A stretch of 64,000 bases of DNA from Hevea brasiliensis (lineage: Eukaryota; Streptophyta; Magnoliopsida; Malpighiales; Euphorbiaceae), in NCBI RefSeq assembly GCF_030052815.1, contig NC_079507.1, positions 61,226,619-61,290,618 of the forward strand, in the 5' to 3' direction. Positions 23,501 through 35,567 of this stretch are shown piece by piece (the first letter of the stretch is position 1; every line of letters begins with the position of its first letter). The position numbers and the translations under genes are program-made. A model generated the notes under the pieces. That model did not search any database. It was not told the DNA's origin and saw nothing but the letters and a program-made list of their open reading frames with translations.

Positions 23501-26500
23501 AATCCAAACTCACCACCTTCACCTTGCTGTACTCTTTCTATAATCTTCATCAGTTGTTGGTCTCTGTGCTGGGAAACTCTAACTCTGTCCCTCAAGTCTG
23601 GCCTCACTGAAAAGTGAGCCAACAATACCCCCTCATCTGAAAGATCTAGGATTAAACCTTGATCCATCAGCTCATGTACCTCCTGAATCAATGGTCTCTT
23701 CTCTACTGAAATGTGCGCCAAACTGCCAGAAGATTTTCTGCTCAAGGCATCTGCCACAACATTGGCCTTCCCAGGGTGGTACTGGATGGTGCAATCATAG
23801 TCTTTTTGAAGCTCCATCCATCTCCTCTGTCTCAAGTTTAAATACCTCTGCTGGAAGATGTACTTCAAACTCTTGTGGTCGGTGTATATCTCGCACACTT
23901 CACCATACAGGTAGTGTCTCCAGATCTTTAGTGCAAAGATTACAGCCGCTATTTCCAAATCATGGGTGGGGTAGTTCTGCTCATGCCTCTTCAGCTGCCT
24001 TGAAGCATAAGCCACTACCTTTCCATTATGCATCAAAACACACCCTAGGCCAACTCTGGAGGCGTCACAATACACGGTGTATCCTTCACCACTCACAGGT
24101 AGTGTCAACACGAGGCGGTGGTTAGACACTCCTTAAGCACGGAAACTCACCTCACAGTCATCTGTCCAAATGAATGGAACATTCTTCCTGGTCAACTTAG
24201 TTAGGGGAGCCGCTATCCTGGAGAAATCTTGCACAAAACGCCTATAGTAACCAGCTAAACCCAGAAAACTTCGCACCTCAGTGACTGTTGTAGGCCTAAG
24301 CCAATCAGTTACAGCTTCAATTTTCTTGGGATCCACTTGAATGCCGTCACTAGAAACCACGTGTCCCAAGAATGAGATGCTTTCTAGCCAAAATTCACAT
24401 TTTGAAAATTTGGCATATAGCTGGTGCTTCCTCAACGTCTGCAACACCATCCTCAAGTGCCACACGTGTTCTTCCTCGGTCCGAGAGTACACCAAAATGT
24501 CATCTATGAATACGATGACAAAACGGTCCAAAAATGGCTTGAACACCCTGTTCATCAAGTCCATGAAGGCTGCTGGTGCATTAGTGAGTCCAAAAGACAT
24601 CACCAAGAACTCATAATGACCATATCTTGTCCTGAAAGCCGTTTTGGACACGTCCTCATTCCTGATTCTCAACTGATGGTAGCCTGATCGCAGGTCTATC
24701 TTGGAAAAGAATCTAGCTCCTTGGAGCTGATCAAACAAATCATCGATCCGAGGAAGTGGATACTTGTTCTTCACAGTCACCTTGTTCAGCTGTCTTTAGT
24801 CGATACACAACCTCAATGACCCATCCTTCTTTCTCACGAATAGAACAGGAGCACCCCAGGGTGAAGTGCTCGGACGTATGAAACCCTTATCCAAAAGCTC
24901 CTGTAGTTGCTCCTTCAGCTCTTTCAATTCTGCTGGTGCCATCCTGTAAGGTGGCATGGATATGGGGTTTGTACCCGGCACAACATCAATACAAAACTCT
25001 ATTTCCCTTCCTGGTGGCAACCCTGGAAGCTCCTCTGGGAAGACATCCATAAATTCTCTGACAACAGGAACATTTTCCATGCTGACACCTTCTATAGATG
25101 TATCTCTCACCAATGCCAAATACCCTTGGCATCCACGCCTCAACATTTTTCTAGCACTAATTGCTGACACCAAATTATATGGAGCCACACTCCTGTCACC
25201 ATCAAAGCTAAACTCTTCCACACCAGGTATGTGGAAATACACCTTTTTGTTCCTGCAGTCTAAAGTGGCATAGTGAGTTGCCAACCAATCCATCCCCAAA
25301 ATTACATCAAAGTCCATTACTGGTAGAGGAACCAAGTCTGCTGGGAGGATCTTTCCATCCACTACTACTGGGCTACCCGGAAAAACCATATCTACATCTA
25401 TGTTGTCACTAAGTGGGGTGGCTACCGACAAAGGGCATTCTAAAGTTGTAGGGTTTCTACCCAACCTCATGGCAAACACAGGGGAGACAAATGAGTGCGT
25501 AGCACCCGGATCTATCAAAACACGAGCCTCATAAGAATGGACTGGAAGAATACCGCCACAACCGCATTTGAAGCTTGAGCATCCCGTGGGTCGGTGAAAA
25601 CTCGAGCTTGACCCTACCCCGAGTGGCGTAACCACATCGACTTCTACCTCTGACCGCCTCCAAATCCACGTCCCCCTTGTCCTCGGCCACATCGAATCGA
25701 TCGCCGCCATGTTGGAAGCACCGGATACAATTGTCGAGGAACATTCGCAATGTAACCTTGTGACCCCATCCGTGGCTCTCTGAACACGGGCATTCTCTAG
25801 CAAAGTGACCAGTTGGCCACACACTGAAGCATACTCTGATCCCATCAAACAAGGTCTGAATGTCCTCTTCCACACTGTGCACAAGGTGCCAAGGAGGATC
25901 TGAACCCAGGCTGTACCGAATCGTGACCACTTTGGATCCGTACCACGTCAGATCCTCGTCTGCGTGTCTAAAACCACTTCTCTTGCTCCTACCCTTTCCT
26001 CTGTAATTACTCTGGCCACCACTATCCGGAGTACCCATTTGGGGAACACCTGAAGAACCCTCTGCTCTGTTTTTCTTTGCTCTTCCGCTGTCATCCACAG
26101 CATAGCTAATCTCAATCTGTCTGGCTCGATCAACCACCACATCAAAAGACTGACCAGACATCATGGCCAGGTTTGCATACCTCCTGTCAAGCCCCTTTAG
26201 GAACCTCTTCACCTTCATAGTTTCTGTAGCTACTGCTGTAGGGGCATATCTGCTCAATTCCAGAAATTCTGTAGCATATTCATCTACAGACCTGCCATTC
26301 TGTCTTAAGGCCTCAAAGGCCCACTGTTTCTGGTCTCTGAAGCTTTCTGGCACAAACCGATTGATGAACAGTTCCACAAACTGAGTCCACGACAAACCCT
26401 CCATCCGAGGTAACACGTAGTCATTCATCCATTGTCTAGGCATAGGCCCCATGACATGCTGCATACACTCTATCAGTCTTCTATCAGTCAACTGTAATTC

Positions 26501-29500
26501 TGTTCCTGCCTGTCTGCAGGAATCCAAAAACCGATATGCATCGTCTGACACATCATAAGTACCAGGCACCAACTTCTTGAAATTTATGATCTGTTTGTAA
26601 GGTTCCCCTCTTGGTGCGGTGGACTGCTGCTGCTGTGGAGGGTGGACCATATACTGCGCCATCATGTCGATGGTTCTCTGCAGACCAGCTAGAGTAGCTG
26701 CCATGGGGTCCATGGGACCCTGTGCCATAAAGGACTGATCCTGTACTGGGGGTGGCTGCTCCTCTACTTGAGCAGCTCTAGGCCTCCTACCCCGCCTCCT
26801 CGGGGCAGGCGCCTCATCCTGTGCCGACACCTCGTCAGGCACATCTGGTGCAGTGGCAGCTCTCACGCTTCTACGCATTTTCTTGAAATTCAGCAGCATT
26901 AGCCCACAAAAATTCAAAACTGCTCATTACACAGCTCTATAGACTCATATTTATACATAACATATGGAGCAGAAACTAGAAGCAAAGATGACAATGCAAG
27001 ACGAATGTGGACCCTATATTTCCGCATGTGACTCCTATTAGACTCTTCCCAACACTTTAGACAACATTCCCTAAGAATCTGGAGCCTAAGCTCTGATACC
27101 ACATTTGTCACGACCCAACCTATGGGCCGGACTAAGACTAGGACACAGGCGACCTAAAGCCCCCGAGGCCCGTAGTAAGCCTTAACTATTCATTTACCCA
27201 ACTCTAAGGCCCATTTGGGCCCAATATCAAGAAAACAAACGGATAGAGTCCGGCCATAAAATGGACTTTTCAACGGGGAGTTTTCGACTCACCCGACCTG
27301 TAAACATAATAAATACTTAATTGGGGAGCTCAGCTCACCCTCCACATACTCATTAGCATAAAAACATATGGGAGCTCAGCTCCCTCATCCAGTCCATCAA
27401 ACATACATATCATTATATGTTTACAGGTCCAACATGATAATAATATTACAGACCAAAATCAAATAAATACTTTTAACACATGCAGAAATTCTAGGAGTTA
27501 ATGAAATTACGCAAACATTGATAAACAACCTGCGAGGAAAGGAAGCAGGTTAACCTCAAAAATATCCTCCTGTGGCCTGGAAAAATATTGAAAAGGAGTG
27601 AGCGTTCGACTCAGAGAGTAAAATATCAATTTTAACCATAATCTCTATAACTATCTAGAACTAATGCACCCTGTAGAGTGAAATGCAACATCAACAACAT
27701 TTTCACATCATAACATCAAAGAGGTAATTTGGAGCACTCACACACCCTGTAGTATCAATCATAACATATGGGAGCTGATCCCCTATACAGCTCTCTTAAA
27801 TCCAACCTGGTGCCAGCGAATTACTCAGCTCGGACTTCCACTTAATAACCAAATCGAGGGTCCCAGCGAATTACTCAAGCCGTGACTACCCCTCGAAGGA
27901 TCGGGTCCCAGCGAATTACTCAAGCCGTGACTACCCCGTCCTATCCATAGTCCACACCACATCACACGCACGCCAACGCACGCACACTGCTCCAAATTAC
28001 CACAACAACATCCATGGCACATCAACAGTTATGAATGCAACATAAATCGTGCCTAGAGTTTAACTACATAAATATATGCGTATAAATGATGCATGGGCAT
28101 GCTTGAACATATAATAATATCGAAATTACAATTAAAATTAATATTCTACTCACAGACTTGACGACAATCACTGTGGCGGCTGGGCGGAGGAAGAAGGCTG
28201 TCCCGGCTCACCTGACAATTATATTACAATTATTTAATACAATCTGACTCAATACAAACAAAGAAAAAGACCAATACGTCCTAAGTCGTGCCGAAAATCC
28301 GGCAGAGTCTCCCCTATACCTAGGACCTACCCAACCTGCAAAAGGGCTTAAAATACACTTCTATACTCACAATTCATATATCCACAGTTCAATCATATCA
28401 CACAGCCCCTCCTGGGCCCATCAAATCAGTCATCCATCACAATACGCAAAATTTCAATTTAGTCCTTATTATTGATCATTTTTGCAAAAACTGCCCAAAC
28501 AAGCTCTAAAAATTATAAAACTTTGCCCCGCGGTCCTTAGCAATATTACTAAGCTATTGCAAAAAGAATCGTAATTTTCTAAGCTACCACGAATATTTTA
28601 TGGATTTTTAATCCTATTTAAGCACTAGAAAATTACGAAAAAGCAAGGTTCGGGTTTACCTTTGCCGATTCCGACTTCAGGGACGCACTCGGGACGTCTG
28701 ACAATGGGGGGGTAGCCAAAACCTCGGTCCAATTCGGAGACTTTTCCAGAAGCAGTGCATGCGCCGGAAATTCACGCACTTGCCAATCGTCGAATTTCCG
28801 CGAATTGAGGATACCTACACGAAGCCCATAACACGGGGGTTAGCACATAAATTTTTCAGAATTTTCTAAGCTCATTTAATGCTCGGAAAAACACTGCGAA
28901 GTTCCGTGGGACCCACCGAAAAACGGTGTCGGAAAAATTCGAAATTTATGTCGTTGCGAAGCTCTCGACGAGTGGAGCGTGCTGGTAGCCTCGGTTTTCG
29001 AGAAATCTAGCCCAAAAGTCGAAATGGGCTAAAAACTTCCCGAGCAAAAATTGGACAAACCGCTCGATGGATTTCGGCGTTCTTGGTGTCTATGGAAAGC
29101 TCTCGCCGAGTAGATGATTTTAGACACAAGACCCGGTCCAATTGGTGGCCGGATCGGCCGGATTTTGGCCGGAGAAGCCGAAACGCCGCGCGCGCAGGGG
29201 AGGGGCGTTCGCGCGCGTTTCCGGCCGTTTGGGGCGGCGGCCGGTCGGCTGGGACAGCTGGGAGGCGGCGCCGGCGAGGTGGGGACGCAGGGGAGGGGAG
29301 GAGAGAGAAAAGAGAGAGAAAAGGGAGAGGGAACGTCGCGCGCGGGAGGAAGAAAAAGGGAAGAAGACCGGTCCGATTCGACCGGTCCGATCCGGTCCGG
29401 TTCGATTCGGCCGGTTCGATTCGAAATACAAAATTTTGAATTTTTACTCTGCCTCGGGACCGAAAACGAGGTCCAAAAATTTCGAAAAAATTTCAAAAAA

Positions 29501-29927
29501 CTCAGAAAAATACGTAGACTCCAAATATATTTTTAGTTTTGCCACGTGGTCTTTAAATAAATTTTTAAAATTCATCAAAGTTTATATTTTCGAAAAATCG
29601 AATCTGATTTTTAAAATCCGAAAAATCTCAAAAAAATTTCTAAAATTTAAATAAAATTAAAATACCAAAAATGCTCATAAAAATTAAAATTTTGGGGTGT
29701 TACATCCAACTTCTTCAATTTTTTAAAACCTGATGAATTTCCTCTCTTTCTTTTTCATTAAGTCAATATAAATTTTCTTTCCATCAGCAAAGTTTTGATT
29801 TAACTAATAATAATTTCTCTTCACTCAATACTTAAAACCATTATTTAGAAAGTATAATCTTCCAAGAATTTCAATTCAATTTAATCAATTCTCATATTTA
29901 ATTAAGATGAAAGAAAAAACTGGAAAA

Positions 29928-29981
<54 letters not shown>

Positions 29982-30427
29982 GGATTAATCAGAATGATTG
30001 TAGTTTTCTTGATACTGTTTTTATATATGTTTTTGTGGTAGTTTTCTAAAGAAGAAATAACTCATTTGTGTGATTGAACTTGGAAATTTGCATGCAGGCC
30101 CATCCTACACTTTCATTTCAGGAAAGAACGAAGATATGCAGATGCCTTAACTATGAGAAGCTGAGTCTTGAGGCTTGTAAAGAGCTGGCTAGGAATCCAA
30201 GAATTCCTCCAACTGCATCAATGCAAGCACTCATATCTCAAAAGTCTCACATCCCACAAGACCGTAATGATAAAGATATGAAAGTCAACATAGACAGGAT
30301 GCTGAGAAGGGTGATGGAGTTGGAGAAGGTTTGCAAAGAGATGAAGGGTCAGATGTCTTGGTTGGTTAAGCATAATCCCACCACTGACCCTTTTCATCAC
30401 AACAGCACTTTGCCTAGGCTTTGTTGA
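17556..30427 (+). CDS. BTB/POZ-NPH3 (NRL) family protein
   Basis: Three exons join in frame to 510 residues: 17556-17618, 17701-18840 and 30098-30427. The start at 17556 precedes the first exon of the BTB domain ([20 protein letters not shown]) and is preferred to the internal ATG at 17728. The N-terminus is the BTB-like domain ([20 protein letters not shown]). The NPH3 domain follows ([18 protein letters not shown]) and ends in [25 protein letters not shown] and ALISQ. A Ser-run lies near residue 145 and a short coiled coil ([20 protein letters not shown]) near the end. NRL proteins act as plasma-membrane or endomembrane scaffolds, often as CUL3 adaptors, in phototropin and auxin responses. 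From memory it resembles At1g50280/At3g22104. Intron 2 is 11.3 kb because of an LTR element on the opposite strand; the splice signals are intact. Confidence 0.9.
18841..19507 (+). other. NPH3 intron 2, part before the LTR element
   Basis: AT-rich intron sequence with no recognised gene. It ends in TCCAA (19503-19507), the left copy of the target duplication. Without the LTR element the intron would be about 1.06 kb. Confidence 0.6.
19508..22112 (-). repeat. 3' LTR of the Tekay-type element (2605 bp)
   Basis: It matches 27106-29704 over long identical stretches, with small clustered differences. This copy lacks several one- to few-base pieces present in the other LTR (for example near 20215-20330 and 20575-20600) and has about 20 extra bases near 21380-21410. 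The GC-rich block at 21550-21830, with long open frames on both strands, is LTR sequence and not a gene. Confidence 0.92.
22113..22125 (-). other. Polypurine tract of the Tekay-type element
   Basis: The minus strand reads AAGGGGGGAAGAA directly before the TGTAACA start of the 3' LTR, the place where plus-strand DNA synthesis is primed. Confidence 0.85.
22175..26878 (-). pseudogene. Tekay-type gag-pol, disrupted
   Basis: Gag starts near 26878 ([12 protein letters not shown]) and has the retrotransposon gag domain (about 26600-26090). A diverged zinc-knuckle area follows near 25800-25950, where the frame looks scrambled. The protease active site reads [11 protein letters not shown] near 25500, with Pro where Ser or Thr is usual. 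RT (24133-25000) keeps the catalytic FIDDILVYS. RNase H (about 23740-24090) keeps YCDAS and VVADALSRK. Integrase runs over 22687-23430 with the zinc finger HxxxH...CLTCQK and DFVTGLP. The C-terminus (22175-22609) is a chromodomain ending [15 protein letters not shown]. Breaks: a stop replacing the Tyr of the RT CIDY block (near 24796), a frameshift between RT and RNase H (near 24130), a stop in integrase (near 23155) and a gap near 22610-22690. Confidence 0.9.
27090..27101 (-). other. Initiator-Met tRNA primer binding site
   Basis: The minus strand reads TGGTATCAGAGC, the classic plant LTR-element primer site complementary to the 3' end of tRNA-iMet, four bases inside the 5' LTR edge at 27106. 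Confidence 0.92.
27106..29704 (-). repeat. 5' LTR of the Tekay-type element (2599 bp)
   Basis: This LTR is next to the primer site and so drives transcription toward lower coordinates. It contains an internal repeat near 27808-27935: three spaced copies of CCAGCGAATTACTCA, two of them followed by AGCCGTGACTACC. Long open frames at 29029-29654 on both strands are GC-rich LTR sequence shared with the other LTR, not genes. Confidence 0.92.
29931..29978. repeat. (TA)24 microsatellite in NPH3 intron 2
   Basis: A perfect TA run lies 120 bases before the acceptor of NPH3 exon 3, between the LTR element and the exon. Confidence 0.95.
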
Positions 30428-31499
30428 ATCTCTCTCATCTATCATACAAGAATACTTCATCTTATATACATCTTCCTCAACCCTTTTATTTTCTTTTTAA
30501 ACAAATTCTTCCTGGTGAAACTTACGAGGATATGATTACATAAATCATGGGTATGTTTCCAATCGTGTATGATTGTAATTTCTGTCTGATTTCTTTTTTG
30601 ATATATTCAAAGTTGTGGGAACTATTTGTATTTTTTTTTCTTTTTGAAGAACTGTAAAATGTATATGCTTGAATTAAAACAGATTTAATTAAATTCTGGC
30701 AGTTTTTTTTAAGGATAGAACATGCACACACAGTGAATGGACTGTAAGGATTAATGGCACCCAGAATGATTTGGTTACAAGGTGGCTTTTGGCGATGGAA
30801 GGTGAGAAGATTTCTGCTCTTCCAGCGATGCCAAAGGAGGAAAACAAGGTAGGTTATGAAATCCGAACCCCTTATCTTGGTTTTGAAGGTATCTCGTTAA
30901 ATCCGACTGCATGTCCACGATATAATCCCCCCGAAGCTCATTGGATCTGAAGCTGAGTGGGGAAAGAAACCAGGTGCTTATGGGATTCAATATCCCCACA
31001 GAAATCACATCATGAACATAGAGGTAGCTACAGGCTTCTCGGCCTGGAGGAATCTGAATCAAACTGGACCCGGATTCCCTACAGTTCTGTTTTCTGATGA
31101 TTTCAATTCAAGGGTATTTTGTTTTTTATCATGGTTCAATTGACGCAATTCAACAATTGAAACAAACATAAAATTGACTTTCTTTTTAGAAATAATATAA
31201 AATTGACTTTAAATAAAATTAAATGACAGAAAATGATTTATATAAGCAATCTTAATTAATTAAAATTAATATTTAATTGTTGTATCAAAAAAAAAAAAAA
31301 GAGAAAATGGAAATTGATTTTTGCGTCGATGTCAGACACTTGAGGAATGAGGATCACAGAACATTCAAACGCATGAGCTTGTTTTTGCTTATAGAAAAAT
31401 CATTTTCCGCTACGATTCACCATTCCCATTTTCTCTGCAACTTTCTTCATAATCATATTCATACTCATTTCAATTCATCATCACTCACTCAACGCGAAA
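30428..31499. other. Intergenic DNA with a GC-richer island (30735-31085)
   Basis: The start is the likely NPH3 3' untranslated region and the end the tricalbin leader. Between them, 30735-31085 is clearly richer in G and C than its surroundings and holds a 95-codon minus-strand frame (30775-31062) with no motif I know. It could be an organelle-derived insert or an old gene fragment. No transposon ends are visible. Confidence 0.45.
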
Positions 31500-34400
31500 A
31501 TGAAGACCATTCTTTCTTCTTCTGCTACTACCTGTGATTTCTCGCTGATTCTTTTCCCTCAGCTCTGCCCCAGTAAAAATTCAAGCCACACCTACCCATC
31601 AATCCCTTTCTCCAAGAGGAGAAGGAAAAAACTTCACCCAAAATTTTCCCATCTCATGTTCTCTGTTAGTGCTTGTATAATTCCCACCAATGGCAGCAAC
31701 AATCGTAATGCTAATTCTATCAGGCTAGCTACACGAATACGAAATATTCTTCTCAAACAAATTGCTAATGAATCGGAGACCCAAGAAGATATTTCGCTAG
31801 AGGAGTCATCATCATTGTCTTCGTCCATCCAAATGGGCTCAAATTTCACCGGTTTTCAAGAAGATCCCATGCTCGATAAGTTAAGGACTCAGTTAGGAGT
31901 CATACACCCTATTCCATCTCCTCCAATTAATCGAAATATTGTTGGGTTATTTGTCTTCTTCTTCTTTGTTGGCGTAGTTTTCGATAAGCTATGGACATCC
32001 AGGAAGACGGCTAAGATGGTCAGTGGAGGTGGGCAGCGTGGACCGTGGCCTCAAGTTCCTACAAGTTTTTCGTTATTCTTGGAAAAGGATTTGCAGAGGA
32101 AGGAGTCGGTGGAGTGGGTGAATATGGTGTTGGGGAAATTGTGGAAGGTGTATAGACCTGGTATTGAGAACTGGATTATTGGGTTGCTGCAGCCTGTCAT
32201 TGATAATCTGAAGAAGCCTGATTATGTGGAGAGAGTTGAGATTAGGCAATTCTCCTTGGGAGACGAGCCATTGTCAGTCAGGAATGTTGAGCGCAGAACA
32301 TCACGCCGTGTCAACGATTTGCAGTGAGTTTACTTCTTTATCAACTTCCACAAATTTTCATATGAAGTCATGGAAGTGTAATATTCTTCTTGAAATTTTT
32401 ACTTATGCAGTGCCTATAGATGTACTCGTGATGCTAGGATTTCTACTTCAGCTGCCTAGATGGTTCTTTGATACTACGTGTCATGAATTAAGTTTTATAG
32501 GCCACTTTAATGATTTGTAGTCTGATTAATGTTATTACTCTTTTGAGGAGGATTGTACTGATGAATGGTTTGCAAACAAATACAAGGTTAATACTTTCAA
32601 TGTTCATCCATTACTAAATAGATCAACATTGAGCAAAAGTAGGAGTATTGGATTGGACAAGTCTGACAAGTATGAAAAGTTCATCAGTTGACAATCTTGT
32701 TCATGTGAGATATGCCAACTTATTATTGTTGTTGCTGTTGTTGCTATAATATGAATTTCAGATAGATTTTTATTTCAAATTATTCATCACAAATTCCATA
32801 AATCATTTAACTGATTTCTTCTTTCTTGGTTAAAATTTAGGTATCAAATAGGCCTACGATATACTGGTGGTGCTCGCATGTTGCTAATGCTTTCACTAAA
32901 ATTTGTCATTATCCCCATTGCTGTACCAGTTGGCGTTCGAGATTTTGACATAGATGGTGAACTGTGGGTCAAAGTGCGGTTGATACCGACTGAGCCTTGG
33001 GTGGGAGCTGTTTCATGGGCTTTTGTTTCCCTTCCAAAGATCAAATTTGAATTGTCACCATTCCGCTTGTTCAATTTGATGGGTAAGTCATGGTTCATAA
33101 CCGCAAGAGTTATTTCATATATTTGTTCGGTTGTTATTGTCTTCAATATGATTAGTTTTCTTGAATTTTTCTAAATAACTGCATAAAAATTAGTTGTTGC
33201 GTGATTAAAGGAATTAATGATTAAGTTGCTTCCTCTTGTGCCATGTAATTTGCAACTTTTTCTTACTGGCCTTGGGATAGGAAGATATGTACTTCTAAAA
33301 TAGTTGTCACAAATGGACAAGGATGCCATGCTAGATGAGCAGATGCTAATGATCTATAAAAGGAGCCAAAGAGTTCTTACTGCAAACTAGAGAGGGTTTT
33401 ATAATCTTTCTCTCTCAAATTGTTAGATAATTCTCATTTGTTCCTTCTCCAGTTGTTGCAATGTTGTTTTGAAGCAGATGTTGAGTGTATCACATGACAG
33501 ATGTTTGGTTGCCCAAAAGAATTAGACCAAGATGAAGCAAAATAAGGCAGCTGATTTTTTTTTTTTTTTTTTTTAATTTAATGCATCCCTTTTCTAGTAA
33601 ATATTATGCATTTCATTGGTTTCTGATGAACTTGGACAAAGGAAACATGGAACTCGCAAGTTATGGCTCTAATCTTTGTGAAACCTGTTATATCCACTGA
33701 ATATGCACACTAAGTCATGCTAGCTTTAGGAGAATGCATTTGCTGATTTCTCAAATCAAATGATTCATTTGATTTGATTTGAGAAATAAATTTGATTTGA
33801 ATTGAGAAATTGCCAAATGGGTAACTGCTTTTGTGATAAATTTAGCTTATGATTGATAAAATGAATATGCTTTGAGAATTGGAACCATGTATATAAAGAA
33901 AGCAGTGTATTATTGTTATTTTTTGTGTTTTTATATTCAAGTCATTTGACATAGGAGATCCTAATATATGTTTCTTTTCTCATTTTTGCACATTGGGCAA
34001 CACCAGCAATACCTGTTCTCTCAATGTAAGTGAATTTTTGTTTCCAAGCCAGTATTAATTGCACCATATGTGTCTTTCTTTCTTTCTAGTTTTTCTTTTC
34101 TCCCCCCATTTAGGTTTCAAAAGGTAAGTTCTCCTTTTTGTTAATTTTATTAATCTAGTGGGATGTGCAAAGCCCACTTGTACATTTTACATGCACTTGT
34201 CTCAGCATTTTATTGTATTACAACAAAGTTTTATCAAATCTTAAAATTTAGCTTGTACTGTCTGTAATTTCTTCAACTGTTAGACGTATCAAGTTCATGG
34301 TCAACTTTCTTTGCCCCTCCTCATGAAAACCCCTTCGCCTGGAGCTTTCATTGTGCACAACTGTCTTTAAATATGAGCCATGACCACAACATAAAGTACA

Positions 34401-35513
34401 GAGAACTTAGATAACACCTTCATGACTTTCTAGTTTCAAATTGTGGAATGTGCATTTTAATGATAAAATAAAAAGTCATAAAAGAAAATTTTATGTTAAC
34501 AGGATTGTCATATTCTGGTACTACGTATTCAGTTTCTTCCTTTGAGATATTTGACATTCTTAACATTGAAGATGCTTTATCTAGAATCTAGATTAAATAC
34601 TATATCATCCATGTTTTCTTTGAAAAATATAAGTCTGAAATAAGACTAGTTGCCCTGTCACACTGTGTTCCACTAGGTATCCAATATACTCAAATAATTA
34701 AGCCTTAATCCCACACTAGTTGGTATCCAATATACTAAACAGAAATTGTAGTACTCATACCAGCATTTTTTATTCTTTTGGGAGTTATTATTCTGTAGTA
34801 AATCACTTTTACATTTGCGATTATAGTGCTATTTCAAAAACTGATTTGTTTGTGATTTTTTGTTCTGCATTGAACCGCCTATCTATTTTCAACGCCACTG
34901 CCCTATTTCCTTTTTCTTCTTGTAGGAATTTCCTTATGGTGTTATAAAAGGCTGTTGCCATATGAATTCTATGTGCTTTTGCTTGTTTTTGGTGGTTAAC
35001 CACACTAATGGAAAATCTCATAGATGACTGTCTTCATAAAATCCATACATGACAGTGTATGTTAAGCATCATGTAGTGATTTTGTACTCTTTTTTTTTTT
35101 TCTTTTTTTTTAAATAAATAATCTTTTAGTGTTTGGATTGGCCTAGCCATTTAGGTTAAAATTATGGACCCTAGCTTTTAGCTATGTGGATTGATATTTT
35201 GGTTATTCATTTATGCTCTGCACAGTTTGTGCTAGGATTTCAAGGGATTTGCTGCTTTTTTTTTTTATCAACTCAAATGATTCATTGGATTTTATTAGGT
35301 TTTTGACGAAACTTCTTACTGAGGATTTGCCTCGACTATTTGTTCGTCCAAAGAAGATTGTATTGGATTTTCAAAACGGAAAAGCAGTTGGCCCTGTTGC
35401 AAATGATTTCAGAACAGGAGAAATGCAAGAGGGCAACAATGATTTCGTTGGAGAGCTATCAGTTACTCTTGTAGATGCTCGGAAACTTTCCTTTGTCTTC
35501 TATGGTAGAAATT

Positions 35514-35567
<54 letters not shown>

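Larger units (their letters stand above)
19508..29704 (-). mobile_element. Complete Tekay/Del-type chromovirus LTR retrotransposon (10.2 kb)
   Basis: The element is flanked by a perfect 5-bp duplication TCCAA (19503-19507 and 29705-29709). It has two LTRs of about 2.6 kb with TG...CA ends (TGTAACACCCC...GTCGTGACA on the minus strand), an initiator-Met primer site and a purine tract beside the 3' LTR. Gag, protease, RT, RNase H, integrase and a C-terminal chromodomain lie between in gypsy order. The chromodomain and long LTRs point to the Tekay (Del) branch. It is inserted antisense in intron 2 of the NPH3 gene. The polyprotein has several breaks, so the copy is full length but not autonomous. 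Confidence 0.93.

Noticed and set aside
30775..31062. 95-codon minus-strand frame as a gene
   Set aside because: There is no known motif, promoter or splice context; it was kept only as a composition anomaly.
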